A stretch of 64,000 nucleotides of DNA from Sceloporus undulatus (GCF_019175285.1 NC_056523.1:117248706-117312705); one strand, 5' to 3'. Shown: positions 45,446-57,380, counted from the stretch's first letter. Notes: generated by a model from the letters alone, not told the origin. Numbers and translations are program-made.

Positions 45446-47339
45446 AGGGGGTACATAACGTTCCTGTATATGCAGTAGTAGGCATACATATAAACAGACA
45501 ATCATAATCCTCTGTCTATTCTTCACCTGGTTTGGCTACTGAAGTGTGTTCCTTGCCCCAGAACTATTAAAATGTAACCCTGATATTCTACAGACAATTG
45601 TGTTTGTTGCTCATAGGACTGAACATGCGCGATATGCATAACATTAATTAAGACTCTCAGAATTACATATACTTTGGACTTGAGCTCTGTTTTGCAATCC
45701 TTAACAGTTTTTTTCCCCCTAATGGATTTTGCTGAAGTAACACAGCAGTATTTCTAAATGGCTATTTTACTTTTCATATGCACCAATTCATTCTTAACAG
45801 TTTGGGCCTCGTCATGAAGCTTCATTCAGGATGGAATATGAGAAAATTTAAAGATTGGACTTTGGGGATTCAAAACATGAATAAGTTGATGGGCTGTGGG
45901 GAAAGTCAGTATTTTAAAGAAATCTCTTCCAACTCTCCTGTCACAGCCTTCAGCAGTCACTACGCTTTCCCTTGCCAAAATTTCAGGCATAAAATGTATT
46001 TTTCTTTTATAGGCCTGCCTTCATCAATCCACACAGATTCAGTCTTCCAATTGCTTAGACATAAAAAAAGAATATCATGTATGTTGAATCCACTTTAAAA
46101 TCCTTTAAGGTTTCTAAAGAAGCCATGAACCAGTGTTTGGCTTTGGTAAAAGATAGTTACATTGAATAATTTAAATTAATAAAATAATTTAAATTAATAA
46201 AACCACAGAAATGTCCACCTCTGTATTCTCAACATAAAATGTCAAGTGAAAATTATAATTCACTGACCCTGACATATACTCCCAACTCAAAAAACTCTTA
46301 AAATGAATTCATAACTTGTCCTTTTCAGATCTGTGGAGAAACACTGTGCAAACAATATTCCAGATTTTGTCAACCTATAGAAAACTCAAGGTTTATGTTT
46401 GGTCTGCACTTTTAAGGAAAACAACCTCAATTCATGCTTTTCAGAGTAGCATGAACACTGGAATACATCAGTTCCTATTGCAATTCACTACTTAGATGAA
46501 CTGCATATCAAAAAGACTATAACAAACATACATTTCTTTTTAAAATATAGAGAAAATGTACATTGATTGTTTTCCAAAAGTAAGACAAATTGTGTTTCTG
46601 TGTTTTAATTTTCAGACTGAGGTGGAAATAAATAGAATGAACCTAAGGATGAACTGAAAGTTCAGTGACAGCGACAGAGAGTGGAAATAACTTGAGCTGT
46701 CCATCCCTGTTTAACAGGAATTTCATCCTTACTGGGAAGGCGATAACAGAAAAACCTACAGACATCTGTCTGAGGCCTTTCACTGCTCACAAATTAATGA
46801 TACCAAGTGCACATTTTGCAGAGACAGGTTTATATTACATGATCATTAACTTATTAAAATGACTGAGTGATTATGGAAATCTGTTTTGGTAGGTACTGCC
46901 CTGATTAATTGCTGTAGACTAATCTGCAATGAAATTATTTGAGATGGTGCTGTTTCTTATTCAGGGGTAGATTTAGATTCCCTCTAAATTGATTAAAAGG
47001 CCTGTAACTAGCAATAATCGTTATACAAGTTATATCAAAATAACCAACATGATCTTGGTCACATACAATATGAATTGTGAAGTTCATATGAAAGAGCCAA
47101 TAGGAATTGTGTACTGTAAGTGTACACTAGCAAAGCTATGGTTGAATTACACCACTTGCTTATTAGAACGTATCACTCCACAACTGAGCGTACAACTGAC
47201 ATCATGCTGATGCATACTCATGTTATTTCAGAGTTGATAGGTACACAGTAAAAGTGTGCTGGGAGAAACACTAATGCAACACCTTAAAACTATTTGCATC
47301 ATTGCAGGAAGTCCCAAAAGGTATTTTTGACCAACCATA
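45446..47339. other. AT-rich intron
   Basis: Contains a 19-bp tandem duplication AATAATTTAAATTAATAAA at about 46164-46202. No gene. Confidence 0.55.
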
Positions 47340-47581
47340 AAATAACAAGACCAGACAAAAATCATTGGATTAAACAAGGGCCATTTTATTAAAAAAATTA
47401 AAAAAAACTATTTAACTCTTTGAGGAGTAAGCAAACAGATAAACAAGGGGGGAGCAACCTGGTGCAAGTCCAGCTGAGGCCCAGATCTCAACATATACCT
47501 CCCTAGTTATCCCTTGGGCAAAACACCAGACCCCGAGGGCAATCCAAAGGGGATGTTATTACCTTGGGTGGGTGGCAGTCA
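47340..47581. repeat. Unclassified repeat, left part, flanking L2 copy d
   Basis: Reads AACAAGGGCCATTTTATTAA, GGGGGGAGCAACCTGGTGCA and AGTCCAGCTGAGGCCCAGAT. With the stretch at 48570-49060 it appears to be one interspersed sequence that the L2 entered. I recall similar text in squamates but cannot name the family. Confidence 0.4.
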
Positions 47582-48560
47582 ATGTCTTCAGGCAGTAATG
47601 GACTGGATGAGGGAAAGCAAGCTCAAGTTGAATCCAGACAAAATGGAGGTACTTACAGTAGGGCCCCCCAAACCAGGTCCTAGAGTCTTAGAGGTGCTCA
47701 CACTCTTCTTGAAGGACTGTGTTTGCAGTCTGGGAGTGTTTCTTGACCCGTCGCTTCAGATGAGGAATCAGGTGAATGCGACGGTCAAGAGCACCTGTTA
47801 TCAGCTTAGGCTGATACGCCAGCTGCACTCTTTCCTGGAACGGGGTGACCTCGAAACTACAGTACATGCACTGGTAACCTCAAGGCTTGATTTTTGCAGC
47901 ATGCTCTACATGGGGCTACCCTTGTGCCTAGTCCGAAAACTCCAATTGGTACAGAATATGGCAGCCAGGTTGGTCACAGGAACAGCAAGGAGTGACCATA
48001 TAACACCAATATTGAAGTCACTCCACTGGCTGCCAATCAGTTTCCGGGCACCGTACAAGGTGTTGGTTATCACCTTTAAAGCCCTACATGGCTTGGGCCC
48101 AACCTATCTGGGCCCAACCTATCTGCTTCCATATAATCTGCCCCGTACACTCAGGTCCAGTGGGAGGAATTTACTACAGCCTTTGAAGACCAGGTTGATG
48201 ACAACCTCCCAGAGGACATTTTCTGCAGCCGCTCCCAATTTATGGAATGGCCTGCCTGACAAGATCTGTCAAATTACCAATCTAGAGAGCTTTTAAAAAG
48301 CCATTAAGATGGATCTCTTCCAGCAGGCCTTCCCAGAATAAAATACTTGGCCACGAATAAAACTCCCATCTATCGAACTCTGCCCATGATGACTATTATT
48401 TTGATTATTTGGATTTTAGTATGTAGTTTTTAATCTTATACTGTTTAATCTTGTTTTAAGGGGGCACTATGTATTTATGGGTGTATTTTAACTTGTTGTA
48501 TGCCACTTTGATTGCCTGGCAAAAAGCGGGATAGAAACAAAAAAAATATTTATTATTATT
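47582..48560 (+). mobile_element. L2-clade LINE, 5'-truncated (copy d)
   Basis: The frame at 47514-48296 encodes QAVMDWMRESKLKLNPDKME, LKDCVCSLGVFLDPSL, CYQLRLIRQLHSFLERGDLE, HALVTSRLDFCSMLYMGLPL, LQLVQNMAARLVTGTARSDH, ITPILKSLHWLPISFRAPYK, ITFKALHGLGPTYL and NLWNGLPDKI. A stop follows ESF, after which KAIKMDLFQQAFPE is still readable in the same frame, so the C-terminus is cut by a point stop. The peptide GPTYLGPTYL reflects a tandem duplication at 48089-48122. The 3' UTR shows TTGCCTGGCAAAAAGCGGGA and ends in a TATT/A tract near 48545-48565. Same subfamily as copy a. Confidence 0.9.
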
Positions 48561-48569
48561 TATTATATT

Positions 48570-49060
48570 GACCAGTCATCTTTGGAAGGCCAATACCTGG
48601 AGATCTCCCTCCAAATCATTAAAATTTGTAAGAGGGAGTAAATCCCAAATCAATCACAAGGGCAGTCTCCCTCCCAAGCCGCCACTTAAACCATGGAGGC
48701 AGTTCCAGAGACCAACCCACCATCAGAATGGGTTATCAAGGTGTACACCATTCTAAAAATCTTTCCCCCCTGCTATCTGACAAGGGAAACCATAAACATC
48801 ACAGTAAGCCAACTGTCCAATTCCCAACAGATACAGAATGGGGTAGGTGAAAAATCCCAGGTAATGGGGAAAAATTCCTACCCGGTCCCTAAACAGCCAG
48901 CAAAGCTCACAATGCACTGAGGACAGGTGGGTGGGTTGCAAAAAGTGAAGATTTGATACTCTAGAGGGGGCAACAGGCTTAAATAGCCTTCTCAGTTGCC
49001 CTTTATCATGTAGTACAGCTAGGCCAACCAGGCCAAGCTGTTGTTACTCTCTGGTCTCTA
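48570..49060. repeat. Unclassified repeat, right part, flanking L2 copy d
   Basis: Includes GAAAAATCCCAGGTAATGGG, AAAAATTCCTACCCGGTCCC and GCCTTCTCAGTTGCCCTTTA. GC content is higher than in the surrounding intron and no open frame carries a signature. Confidence 0.4.
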
Positions 49061-49248
49061 TTCATGGAAGCCAACAAAGCGGCCCCTTCTCCTGCAGCAG
49101 CTTTTCTGTGTAGCTCAGGGACCAAAACTGTTGGCATAAGAGCGCTATACATATATGTATATAATCCCTGGCATATATAATCATACACTGTTATATAATT
49201 AGAAAAAATTGAAATTATTACATTTATATTGATTATATTGTGTAAAAT

Positions 49249-49300
<52 letters not shown>

Positions 49301-52300
49301 TAGACAGACAGATTCATAATGCCTTGGCCCTAGCAACTGCTGAGAGCCCCAAGCTCCAGGTTTTAGTTGCCATTGCTCTGGTTTTTGAGGGAGAGTAGAG
49401 CAGTGTCACCATCAATTGGACTTAATCCACTCCCTGATTGCCTTCCCATTTTCCTTGTCTATGGTGTCTTATTTAGCTAATAGGTTTGCAGTCAAGGAAC
49501 TGTCAAATTTGATACATACGCTGCTTGGGGACCTTTTTGGCTGAATGATGGGGTATAAATATTCTAAATAAATAAATAAGCAGGTAATATTTTTAAACGT
49601 CTAAATAGTTATTTAGAATGCATGCTGTTCAGTCAGAGCAAACAAGATCTTGTAGTATCAATGCATGAATGCCAGGATTTGGAATGAAAGTGTGCCAAAA
49701 AAAGTGTACACCTCACCCAGTGTATTTAATAAAAGGTTATAGCCAATACAAGTACCAACAATCCTTGCTCCACTGGTTGCCTAAAAGAGCAATGATTAAC
49801 TCCAGTTTGCGAATGAAAAATTAATCTATAACTTCTAATGATCTAAGACTATTAAACTAGCACACCAGGTAACAAAATAATTATCTAAAACATTTATATC
49901 TTGAGATAATATGGAGAGTAACATTTAAATGCAAGATTATTAGAATGCAATATGAAAGCAGACACCATATCCCTAAACTGCTCTGTATACAATTTTTTAC
50001 ATGGCAGAGAAGCAGGGGGACAGTTGAATGCATCTTCTCTTTTGTCCTTCCATAGCAGCAGAACTTTGTTTCTGGCAGACATAATTTTTGCTTACCCTGA
50101 AGCAATAAAAATATCTAAAGGTGAAACAAAAGGGGTCAAAGGACAAATTCAATATCTGTTTGTCAAAAATGTGATGGCTATGTGTTGTGACTGGTGGTTA
50201 GTAAAACAGTTTCTTCTCCACAATTAAATGGCATATTAATAATCAAATAGAATAGGCTTGTCCAAAACAACGCAGGATTCTGGCTTGACTTCTCATTGGT
50301 CCAAGACTAATTTGGGGTCAACAAAAATGTCAGGGGGGAAATTTAAATGGCACTGAATTGTCATTACAGTGTACGAAAACAGATGTTCCTTTGCAAGCAT
50401 GAATCAGATACTCAAATATTTCCACCCTACCACAACTAGAAAAAGACTCATATAAACATTGGAAAGATCACATCTCCCAAGCATCTGTGCAAGAAAAACA
50501 TCTGCTATGCGCTCAACCCTGTATCTGTGCTTTTACTGTTGTTCATATTAGACAACAGCCCAACAATTTGAGAAACCTGATGTCTCTTACAGCATTAGTT
50601 TGATCATATAGCTCCCATTGTGATTTTTCCTTACAGAGTCTGAAAAAATGAACTGAGAAGAAAATGAGGTGAAGTGATGCCTTTATTCTCTCTATTGCTG
50701 CTACATGCATGGTAGGGGGAAACAGAAGCCAAGGCAGGCCCAGCAGGGAAAGAGCTTTAGGAGAACAAGAATTTTCTCTGAAGAGTGACCCAGATCTCAT
50801 AGAGCTGCTTTCTTGTTAGGAAACAAAAAACACAGCTGACTTCTCTCCTCTGGATTGTGTGCTAAGAGGCAACCACAGAAATTGTCCCTTTCCCCCTCTT
50901 CATAGCCTAAGGCTTCAGATCTGAATTTCAGACTGTTTGGGACACTGATGGTATTCACCTGCTGAGCCATACAATAACTAAATTCCCCTATGGTTCTAAT
51001 ATTATGTGTATTTTACAGACTTCATGGATGAAATGTTAACATTTGTCAATGAAGAAATACTTCAGATGCACATTACTTCTAGGTAGAAGCCAAAGATATC
51101 ACCAAGTTCTGTGTCCCACTCTTAAATATGAAATTGCTAAACTGTCTGCATCTCCAACCCTTCCTTGAAAACACAAAAAAGAACATGGCTCTCTAATATA
51201 CACAGGAGACAATCCATTCAAAGTGTGACAGTTATCTCACAGTAACAAAAGAGGATAGTATGGAAAGAAGCACCTCCTCTTGATGGTGCTACACAGGGAA
51301 CCTGTTCCATCTGTGAACTGTTTATTTGGTTAGGAGACACTTTCCCTGTTTGTAATATAAATCTAATTCATATGAATGCAATTAATGTTATTTTTTTAAA
51401 AAAATTGAAAATTAATAGATATTATTTTCATTTTTGACTACATAAAAGAAAAATTAAATTGTAGCTGTGTTCCTTCTCATTTTCAATTAACCGTGCCTGC
51501 ATTTTTGTCCAGGTTATACTGAGTGTTATCATTCCAATAGAAATGAAACTTTAATGGAAGACTGTGCATACTGAATGAGAAATAATGCACATTAGGGATG
51601 CTTGAGGAATTTGATCTCTGTGAATTCCTGTTTGAAATGACTTAACTAGCATCTATCAGTTTGATGTATGGCTTGGAACACCACTGATATTTGAATTTTG
51701 CATGTCTCCAAAGTTGGATTGCAGGTCGAGGCAGTTTAAATGTATCAAAATAGTGGTTTAAATATCTTTTTTGAGAATTATTCTTTAAAAAAACCCCTGT
51801 AGAATAGCACAAACAAAGAATGAAATGGAATTATAATAATAACTATTTAACTGACACAAACTAGAAATAGACGGATCTATACAACAACAGCAAATCTTTG
51901 TTTAAAATATGTATTACTCATCTTTTCTTCATTTTGGCTTATAAATATAATACAAAACAAACCTCATGACAATGTATTTAAAAACATACAACAAAAGCCA
52001 GAAATAAAGTATTAAAAGAAACTACAGAAAGTACTAGTATAAAAACATAAAGTAAAATAAAAATCAGAATAATACCCTGGCAGAAGGGATGCTAATTATG
52101 AAAGGCAAAAAGTAAAAAATATAGTCTCAAAATGCCAAAGACCTTCCTAAGTACAGACCTCTAAAGTCTACATGCAGTAGTACAGAAAGCCATTTACTTT
52201 GTTAAATGTATATGGGCTTGGAAATGAGAAGCAGATCACTCAAAGAAGACTATATTTTTATTCCAATCCTTTAGACCTTGATTTCTAGAATCTTTGAGGC

Positions 52301-52814
52301 AAATCCAAAACATAAGTCACTCATGTCCATTCCAGCATTCTCTGAAGATGCCAGCCACAGATCCTGGTAAAATATCAGGAATACACTCTTCCAGCACACA
52401 GCTACACAGCACAAAAACCCTCACAAAAACCCCTATAATAAGCCATATTTTAGTTCAGTGATTTGATGGACTGAAAGAGATCTGAAGTTTGTGCTGGATA
52501 TTGCCACTGAAGGTTTCTCCACGTCTCTTCCAAATCTGCCATCACCACCATTAGGGACAATGGAACTTCAATGGTTGTGTGTCCACATTGCTACGCCACC
52601 ATTAGGAACAGTTCCTGTTGTCTCGCATGCTGGCATGTACACGTGTGCACGTGGCCATTACAGACAATGGGGCTTGTTGTCTTTAATCGCGTTGTGGCAC
52701 ATGCTGTGGCCATATGTATACACTGCCATTGGAGACAATGCATGCTTGCCATCCACAGGTGGTTGAATGCATGGATGGCAAGTCTGTAGATACTGAGGGC
52801 TAACAATATCACTT
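49061..52814. other. AT-rich intron with a GATA array and LINE-tail fragments
   Basis: A (GATA)n array lies at 49252-49301. A LINE-type 3' tail (CTGCTTGGGGACCTTTTTGG, GATGGGGTATAAATATTC, then AAATAAAT) lies at 49520-49582. An A-rich stretch at 51900-52100 may be a decayed inverted LINE 3' end. The segment 51370-51660 is repeat-free and AT-rich. Confidence 0.5.
49252..49301 (+). repeat. (GATA)n microsatellite
   Basis: About twelve GATA units. Confidence 0.95.
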
Positions 52815-52998
52815 TATAATGCTAAGCATTCTCTAAGTAATTTAAAATGTCTTAGCCAATTGCCTCCAACAAGCTGGGTACTCATTTTACCAGCCTATGA
52901 AAGGATGGAAGGCTGAGTCAACCTACAGGCCTGAAGGATCAAACTCACAATGTATTGGCTGCAGTACTGGCATTTAACCACAGTGCCACCAGGGCTCT
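52815..52998 (-). mobile_element. tRNA-derived SINE (family S1), second copy
   Basis: Read on the minus strand: GAGCCCTGGTGGCACTGTGG, TTAAATGCCAGTACTGCAGC, then CAGCCTTCCATCCTTTCATA, AAAATGAGTACCCAGCTTGT, TGGAGGCAATTGGCTAAG and ATTATAAAGTGATAT. It is collinear with the copy at 10632-10868. Confidence 0.85.
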
Positions 52999-54112
52999 TC
53001 CTAAATAAATAATCCCTTGTTCTAACCATGATTAGTAGAGATGTTTTAACACTTCATTACAAACAAACTTTTAATTTCTCCAGTTAGGCTTTTAATGGGA
53101 CCTTTGTTGCCTTTTTATCTTTAACATCTCTGCTCTATGTATATCAGCTATTGGCTTCATTTGGGTTAGAATACACGTGATATACCAAGGGTTTCAATTT
53201 ATTTTACACAGCTTACAGAAATGGACATATCATGCCTGATTTATCCAAATGAAGCCATTATGGCAACACCGCTAGCCAGGTTGCACACCCCAGCAGGCTT
53301 GTGAGAAAGGTGGCTGTCGCTCCAGGTTAGTTACCTCACAGTAGTGGGGAGGTCATCTTTCAGATGACTCTAACCAGTTTGAAACTGTATTGACTACAGA
53401 CTGATGTCCTTTTAGAGAAGTATGGCACCTTGTGAAAGAATATGATACTACAAGCTTCAAAGGAATGGTGACATTTAAACTAAAGTAAATTAATTATTTG
53501 AAAATCTAAGTATTCCCCAGACACACACTTCTAGTGACTCTTTAATATGCCCACCATGTTGCAGCTGTCTTGATTTTAGGTCCTTGGATCATATAATCAC
53601 TATAATTATTTTAAATTGATATTTTAATAATAATAATAATAATGTAAACTTCCAAAAGTGCTGCTTTTACAAAGAAAGGATGATATAGAAATGTACAAAA
53701 ATAAAATGATGCTATAAACTCCTGAGTTGTGATGACAACAAGCCAAAACAGAATCACCATGATCAGAAATCACTTTAAGCAAGAATTCTGGATTGATGTA
53801 TGACAATGAAGTTTTTCAGACCAGCGCTTACCCCTGCTGGTAAAATGCTTCTCTTGAGGATCTAAGAGCTCTAACTGGTTTGTATGGGGAGATATGGTCT
53901 CTCAAATAGTCTGAGATTATTACTAAATATTAGGATTATCACTATGTTTTCCAGGACAAGCTATGATTCAAAACTGTTATGATTTAAAGCTGGCATGATC
54001 CAGGATTGTTTGTAAATATTTAACCAGAAACTGGGATTTGGAGCAAATTATTCTTCCAGATTTGATCACCCATTCATGTGAAGGGAAGAACGAAGCAAGA
54101 GAGAAGACACAG
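52999..54112. other. AT-rich intron, nothing recognised
   Basis: A short (TAA)n lies at 53624-53644. No exon or large element. Confidence 0.55.
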
Positions 54113-54424
54113 GAGATTATCAGAGGGGTGGGGGTGGGGGAAGCTAGGAGTAAAAGGCATACTCTCGGCATGATGGTGCGATTGCACTGAAGATTTTTCA
54201 TATGACATCGTGCTCATCCAGATCTTATCAAGATTCAGGAATGCTTCAGCAACAAACCAATCACGGGGAAGTCTCAGGAATGGTTTAGTTGCAGGAGCAT
54301 TCCTGGATCTTAATGGGATAAGTCCGGGATGAGCACAATGTGTCTGAAAATCTTCAGCGTGATTGCACAATTATGCAGGGAATCTGCCTTTTACTCCCTG
54401 CATCCCCCCTCATTTTATAATCTC
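54113..54424. mobile_element. Long-arm foldback MITE (family F2), copy 1
   Basis: The ends are GAGATTAT and ATAATCTC. The left arm reads AGGAGTAAAAGGCATACTCT, CGGCATGATGGTGCGATTGC, ACTGAAGATTTTTCATATGA, CATCGTGCTCATCCAGATCT and AGGAATGCTTCAGCAACAAA. The right arm reversed reads GGGAGTAAAAGGCAGATTCC, CTGCATAATTGTGCAATCAC, GCTGAAGATTTTCAGACACA, TTGTGCTCATCCCGGACTTA and AGGAATGCTCCTGCAACTAA. Each arm is about 150 bp, the loop is almost nil, and there is no coding capacity. Confidence 0.85.
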
Positions 54425-54548
54425 TATAGCATGCAAACCTCACCCTAGTGTTTCCATCCTTGCAGCATTCAGCAACAAGGTCTGAAGGAGGCCTCTACTC
54501 ATTTTGGTTAAATGAATATAGAGATTCCCAGTCACAGAGGAGGTTGTG
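54425..54548. other. Spacer between two foldback elements
   Basis: About 120 bp without a recognised feature. Confidence 0.6.
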
Positions 54549-54747
54549 ATTGTCCAGAAACCCTGATTAAACCAGGGCTCATTGATGCATGTACATAATT
54601 ATTTTTAATGTATCTTTCAGACCTTGCTGCTCAACACAACAAGTTTGAAAACAAAGGGGCATGTAGGGAGGATACCTGAGCAGGCTGAAGGCTTCAGTGG
54701 GGAGTTTATGTACATGCATCAAGGTTAAATCAGGATTTCTGGATATG
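54549..54747. mobile_element. Foldback MITE (family F3)
   Basis: Left arm: TCCAGAAACCCTGATTAAAC and TTGATGCATGTACATAA. Right arm reversed: TCCAGAAATCCTGATTTAAC and TTGATGCATGTACATAA. The terminal arms are about 45 bp. The remaining interior is only weakly self-complementary. Confidence 0.75.
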
Positions 54748-55859
54748 TGGGTATAGAACATGTCAGTACAACATTTCAGTATCAGCAGAAACCTAAATAA
54801 CAGTATATCCCAGCAACCTACAATGCTATTTTATTGACAAACAATCATACTGTCATTTAGACTTCCATTAATCTAATCTAATTAATCTGTAACAAAATCA
54901 TTGGCAAAATAGAGATGGCATTCAAGATTGCACTAAAGTAAATGGTTTGCTTGTTAAAGCAAGTTTATTTTAATTATTACATTCTGTCGGCATTATTTTC
55001 CTGACTTTATTTTAAATTAATCTGGCTAGGATGAAATTTCAGTTTTATTGAAGAGAAAATTAAATTAATTCTTCCCACTTTAAGTTACATTTTAGAAAAT
55101 AATTTAGCCACTTATTACACTTTACTTCAGCAGGTCAAAAAGCTAAAACACAATATTTCTATTAGAGAGATAATATAAATTGATATCTAGTACTGCATTA
55201 GAGACTTAACATTAAAGCAAGGTATTGAACAACCCATTATTATTTTTTACAATAAAAGAATACTTTATTCATGTTAGTTTAGTTAATTTCAGCGAAAACA
55301 ATTATACCTACAATTGGTGGTATGATAAGGTTGTTGAATCTTTTGAAGTACTCCCTTATCTGAAATACTTGGGACCAGAAGTGTGTTGGATTTTGGATTC
55401 TTTTGGATTTTGGAATATTTGCTTATATAAAATGAAGATGATATCTCCAAGTCTAAAAATGAAATTCATTTATATTTCATATACACTTTATACACAGATT
55501 CTGAAGATAAATTTATACACAATCATTTTAATAGTTTTGTGCATGGAATTAAGTTTGTGCACATTCAACCATAAGAAAGCAAAGGTGTCACTTTTTCAGC
55601 CACCCATGTGAACAAATTATTATTTTGAAATATTTCAGATTTCAGAATTCTAAACAAGGGAGACTCGACCCATACTAAAAATATTTTTATGCAGAAAGGT
55701 TTATTATTTAATTATATTACAACATGGAATCCTGCTTTGCCCTCTTCAGGTAAAGAGTATTTCCACTGTGTTTTGATCATGAAGAAGTATAAATAAGGAA
55801 CTGTAAGCACATAGCCAAGCAGCAAACAGAAAGGAGACAAGCTCCACATGCTCTAAGAT
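54748..55859. other. AT-rich intron
   Basis: The segment 54940-55110 has several TTAATTA-like words and no repeat signature. A 128-codon AT-rich open frame at 55225-55611 has no family signature and is judged chance. Confidence 0.5.
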
Positions 55860-55945
55860 GGTCAACTGTTTATTCAATGTTTATTCAGTGTTTGAAAAGC
55901 CCAATGTGTTTTGGCCTCACTAGGCCTTCTTCAGGGGCATTTGAA
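55860..55945 (-). mobile_element. Penelope-like terminus with hammerhead-like core
   Basis: On the minus strand: CCC, then CTGAAGA (55928-55934), A, GGCCT, loop AGTG, AGGCC, then AAAACACATTGGGC and TTTTCAAACACTGAATAAAC. CTGAAGA fits the hammerhead CUGANGA box and GGCCT/AGGCC is a perfect five-pair stem II. The GAAA box reads AAAA here. ACTGAATAAAC and ATTGAATAAAC follow as a short imperfect direct repeat. Family placement is inference. Confidence 0.5.
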
Positions 55946-56532
55946 GATCCAGAAGATGACTCCTGTTGTTAAAAAAAGGTCATCTCCTGTGCCTAAAATG
56001 GTTTAGGGGGAGAAGCATGGTAAAAATGCCCCCAACCCTAGGGAACATTTTGAGGCACGTTATTTTATTGTATTTTTTGTGGCAGGGTGAAGGCCTCCAA
56101 AGTCTCCAGGGAGGCCAATGAGCCCCTTCCCACCTTACTATACAGTCATCACTCTGATGCTGCCTTACATTTTTATTTAATGACTGGTTTAGAATTAATA
56201 TATAAATTTGGGGTCCAGGGAGGGGGAATCTAGTCCTGTGTCACTCAAAAATACAAACAGAAAGTTAGTATATTCCTTGAGGCTGAACTGTCTTCCGAGA
56301 AGCAAATATGGTGTTATCTGGTCCTGTTTTCCCCCAGCTGAATTCTATAAGGGCTGCCCCACACCTTTTCACAAACATGTAGATAGCAGGGGCATCCTGC
56401 ACTGGTACTCCTATACCATAGATACTAAAGGACTAAAGCTAAAGAAAGTTGGGTACCATTATGGTTATATATATATTTTAAAAGTAACACTTTACTTTTC
56501 TATTCTTCAAGTCACTAGGATCGTTACTTCTA
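55946..56532. other. Intron, nothing recognised
   Basis: A T-rich stretch at 56060-56085. The open frame at 56208-56684 runs into the MITE and is not a gene. Confidence 0.55.
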
Positions 56533-56764
56533 CAGTCAGCCCTCCTTATACACTGATTTTTTTTATACACGGATTCAAGCATCCACGGCTCGAAAATATT
56601 CAAAAAAAGTATGAATTCCTGATAGAAAACCTTGATTTTCCATTTTATATAAGAGACACCATTTTGCACTGCCATTGTATTTAATGGGACATGAGCATCC
56701 ATGGATTTTTTTTATTCATGGGGGATCCCGGAACCAAACCCCAGTGAATAACAAGGTCCCACTG
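56533..56764. mobile_element. Tigger-like MITE (family T2), copy 1
   Basis: A 232-bp element flanked by TA on both sides. It begins CAGTCAGCCCTCCTTATACA and ends AATAACAAGGTCCCACTG. The interior has ACGGATTCAAGCATCCACGG, CCTTGATTTTCCATTTTATA, GGGACATGAGCATCCATGGA and GAACCAAACCCCAGTGAATA. It is collinear with 62165-62395 over its whole length. The end sequence and TA target fit Tc1/mariner-Tigger MITEs. Confidence 0.88.
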
Positions 56765-56848
56765 TAGTACTTTTAGGAAAATGTTATGTTCAAAGACAGG
56801 GATGTAAATCCCCTATTATTTCACACATGTTAGGGTGAAAGGAATATA

Positions 56849-57380
56849 GGCCTGATACAGATGGTGAGAAGCACTGTCCTTGGGCCAAAACTAGGGCTGG
56901 GGAGCACGCAGCAACTGCACGCTCCCCAGCCCTAGTTTGTATGGACAGTGCTGTTTTGGAAGCGTGCCGTCCATACAAAGCGTGGGATGATGGTGTCATG
57001 CACGCGCCGCCTCCACACGGACCAGTGTGTATGTGATGTCACCACGACACTGCAGGGCGCTTGGGGAGCCCTTCTGGCATTACGGGAAGGGGCTCTGAAA
57101 TGGAGCTCCTTTTGCACATGTGCCCTGTTGGCGCAGCTTCTACATGGCTGCGCCAGCGATGCAAAGGAGAAAGGGGCTGGGCGGCCCCTTTCTCCTCTTC
57201 GCGTGCTTGTCAGGGTGTCCGGGGGCATGAAGCCCCATGGACACATCTTTCCAGCCAAGGAGAAACATAATTTTGCCACTTTTCCATGGCCTGGAAAAGC
57301 GCCGGATTGGGGCCTCTGGGCTGCTGGTGAGGCTGCCCTGTCCCCAACCTGGTGCGGAAAGGGGCGGCTCTGGACCGGCC
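56849..57380. mobile_element. GC-rich hairpin-bearing DNA element (family G1), copy D
   Basis: A GC-rich island starting GGCCTGATACAGATGGTGAG and ending GGGGCGGCTCTGGACC. A long perfect hairpin lies at about 56890-56938: AAAACTAGGGCTGGGGAGC with GCTCCCCAGCCCTAGTTT. AGAAAGGGGCTGGGCGGCCC, TTGTCAGGGTGTCCGGGGGC and ATGAAGCCCCATGGACAC match copy A. Overlapping open frames on both strands arise from GC content and hairpins, not from a gene. Confidence 0.7.

Noticed and set aside
55225-55611. 128-codon open frame
   Set aside because: AT-rich, Ile/Leu/Tyr-biased, no domain, no splice context and no neighbour that would explain it.
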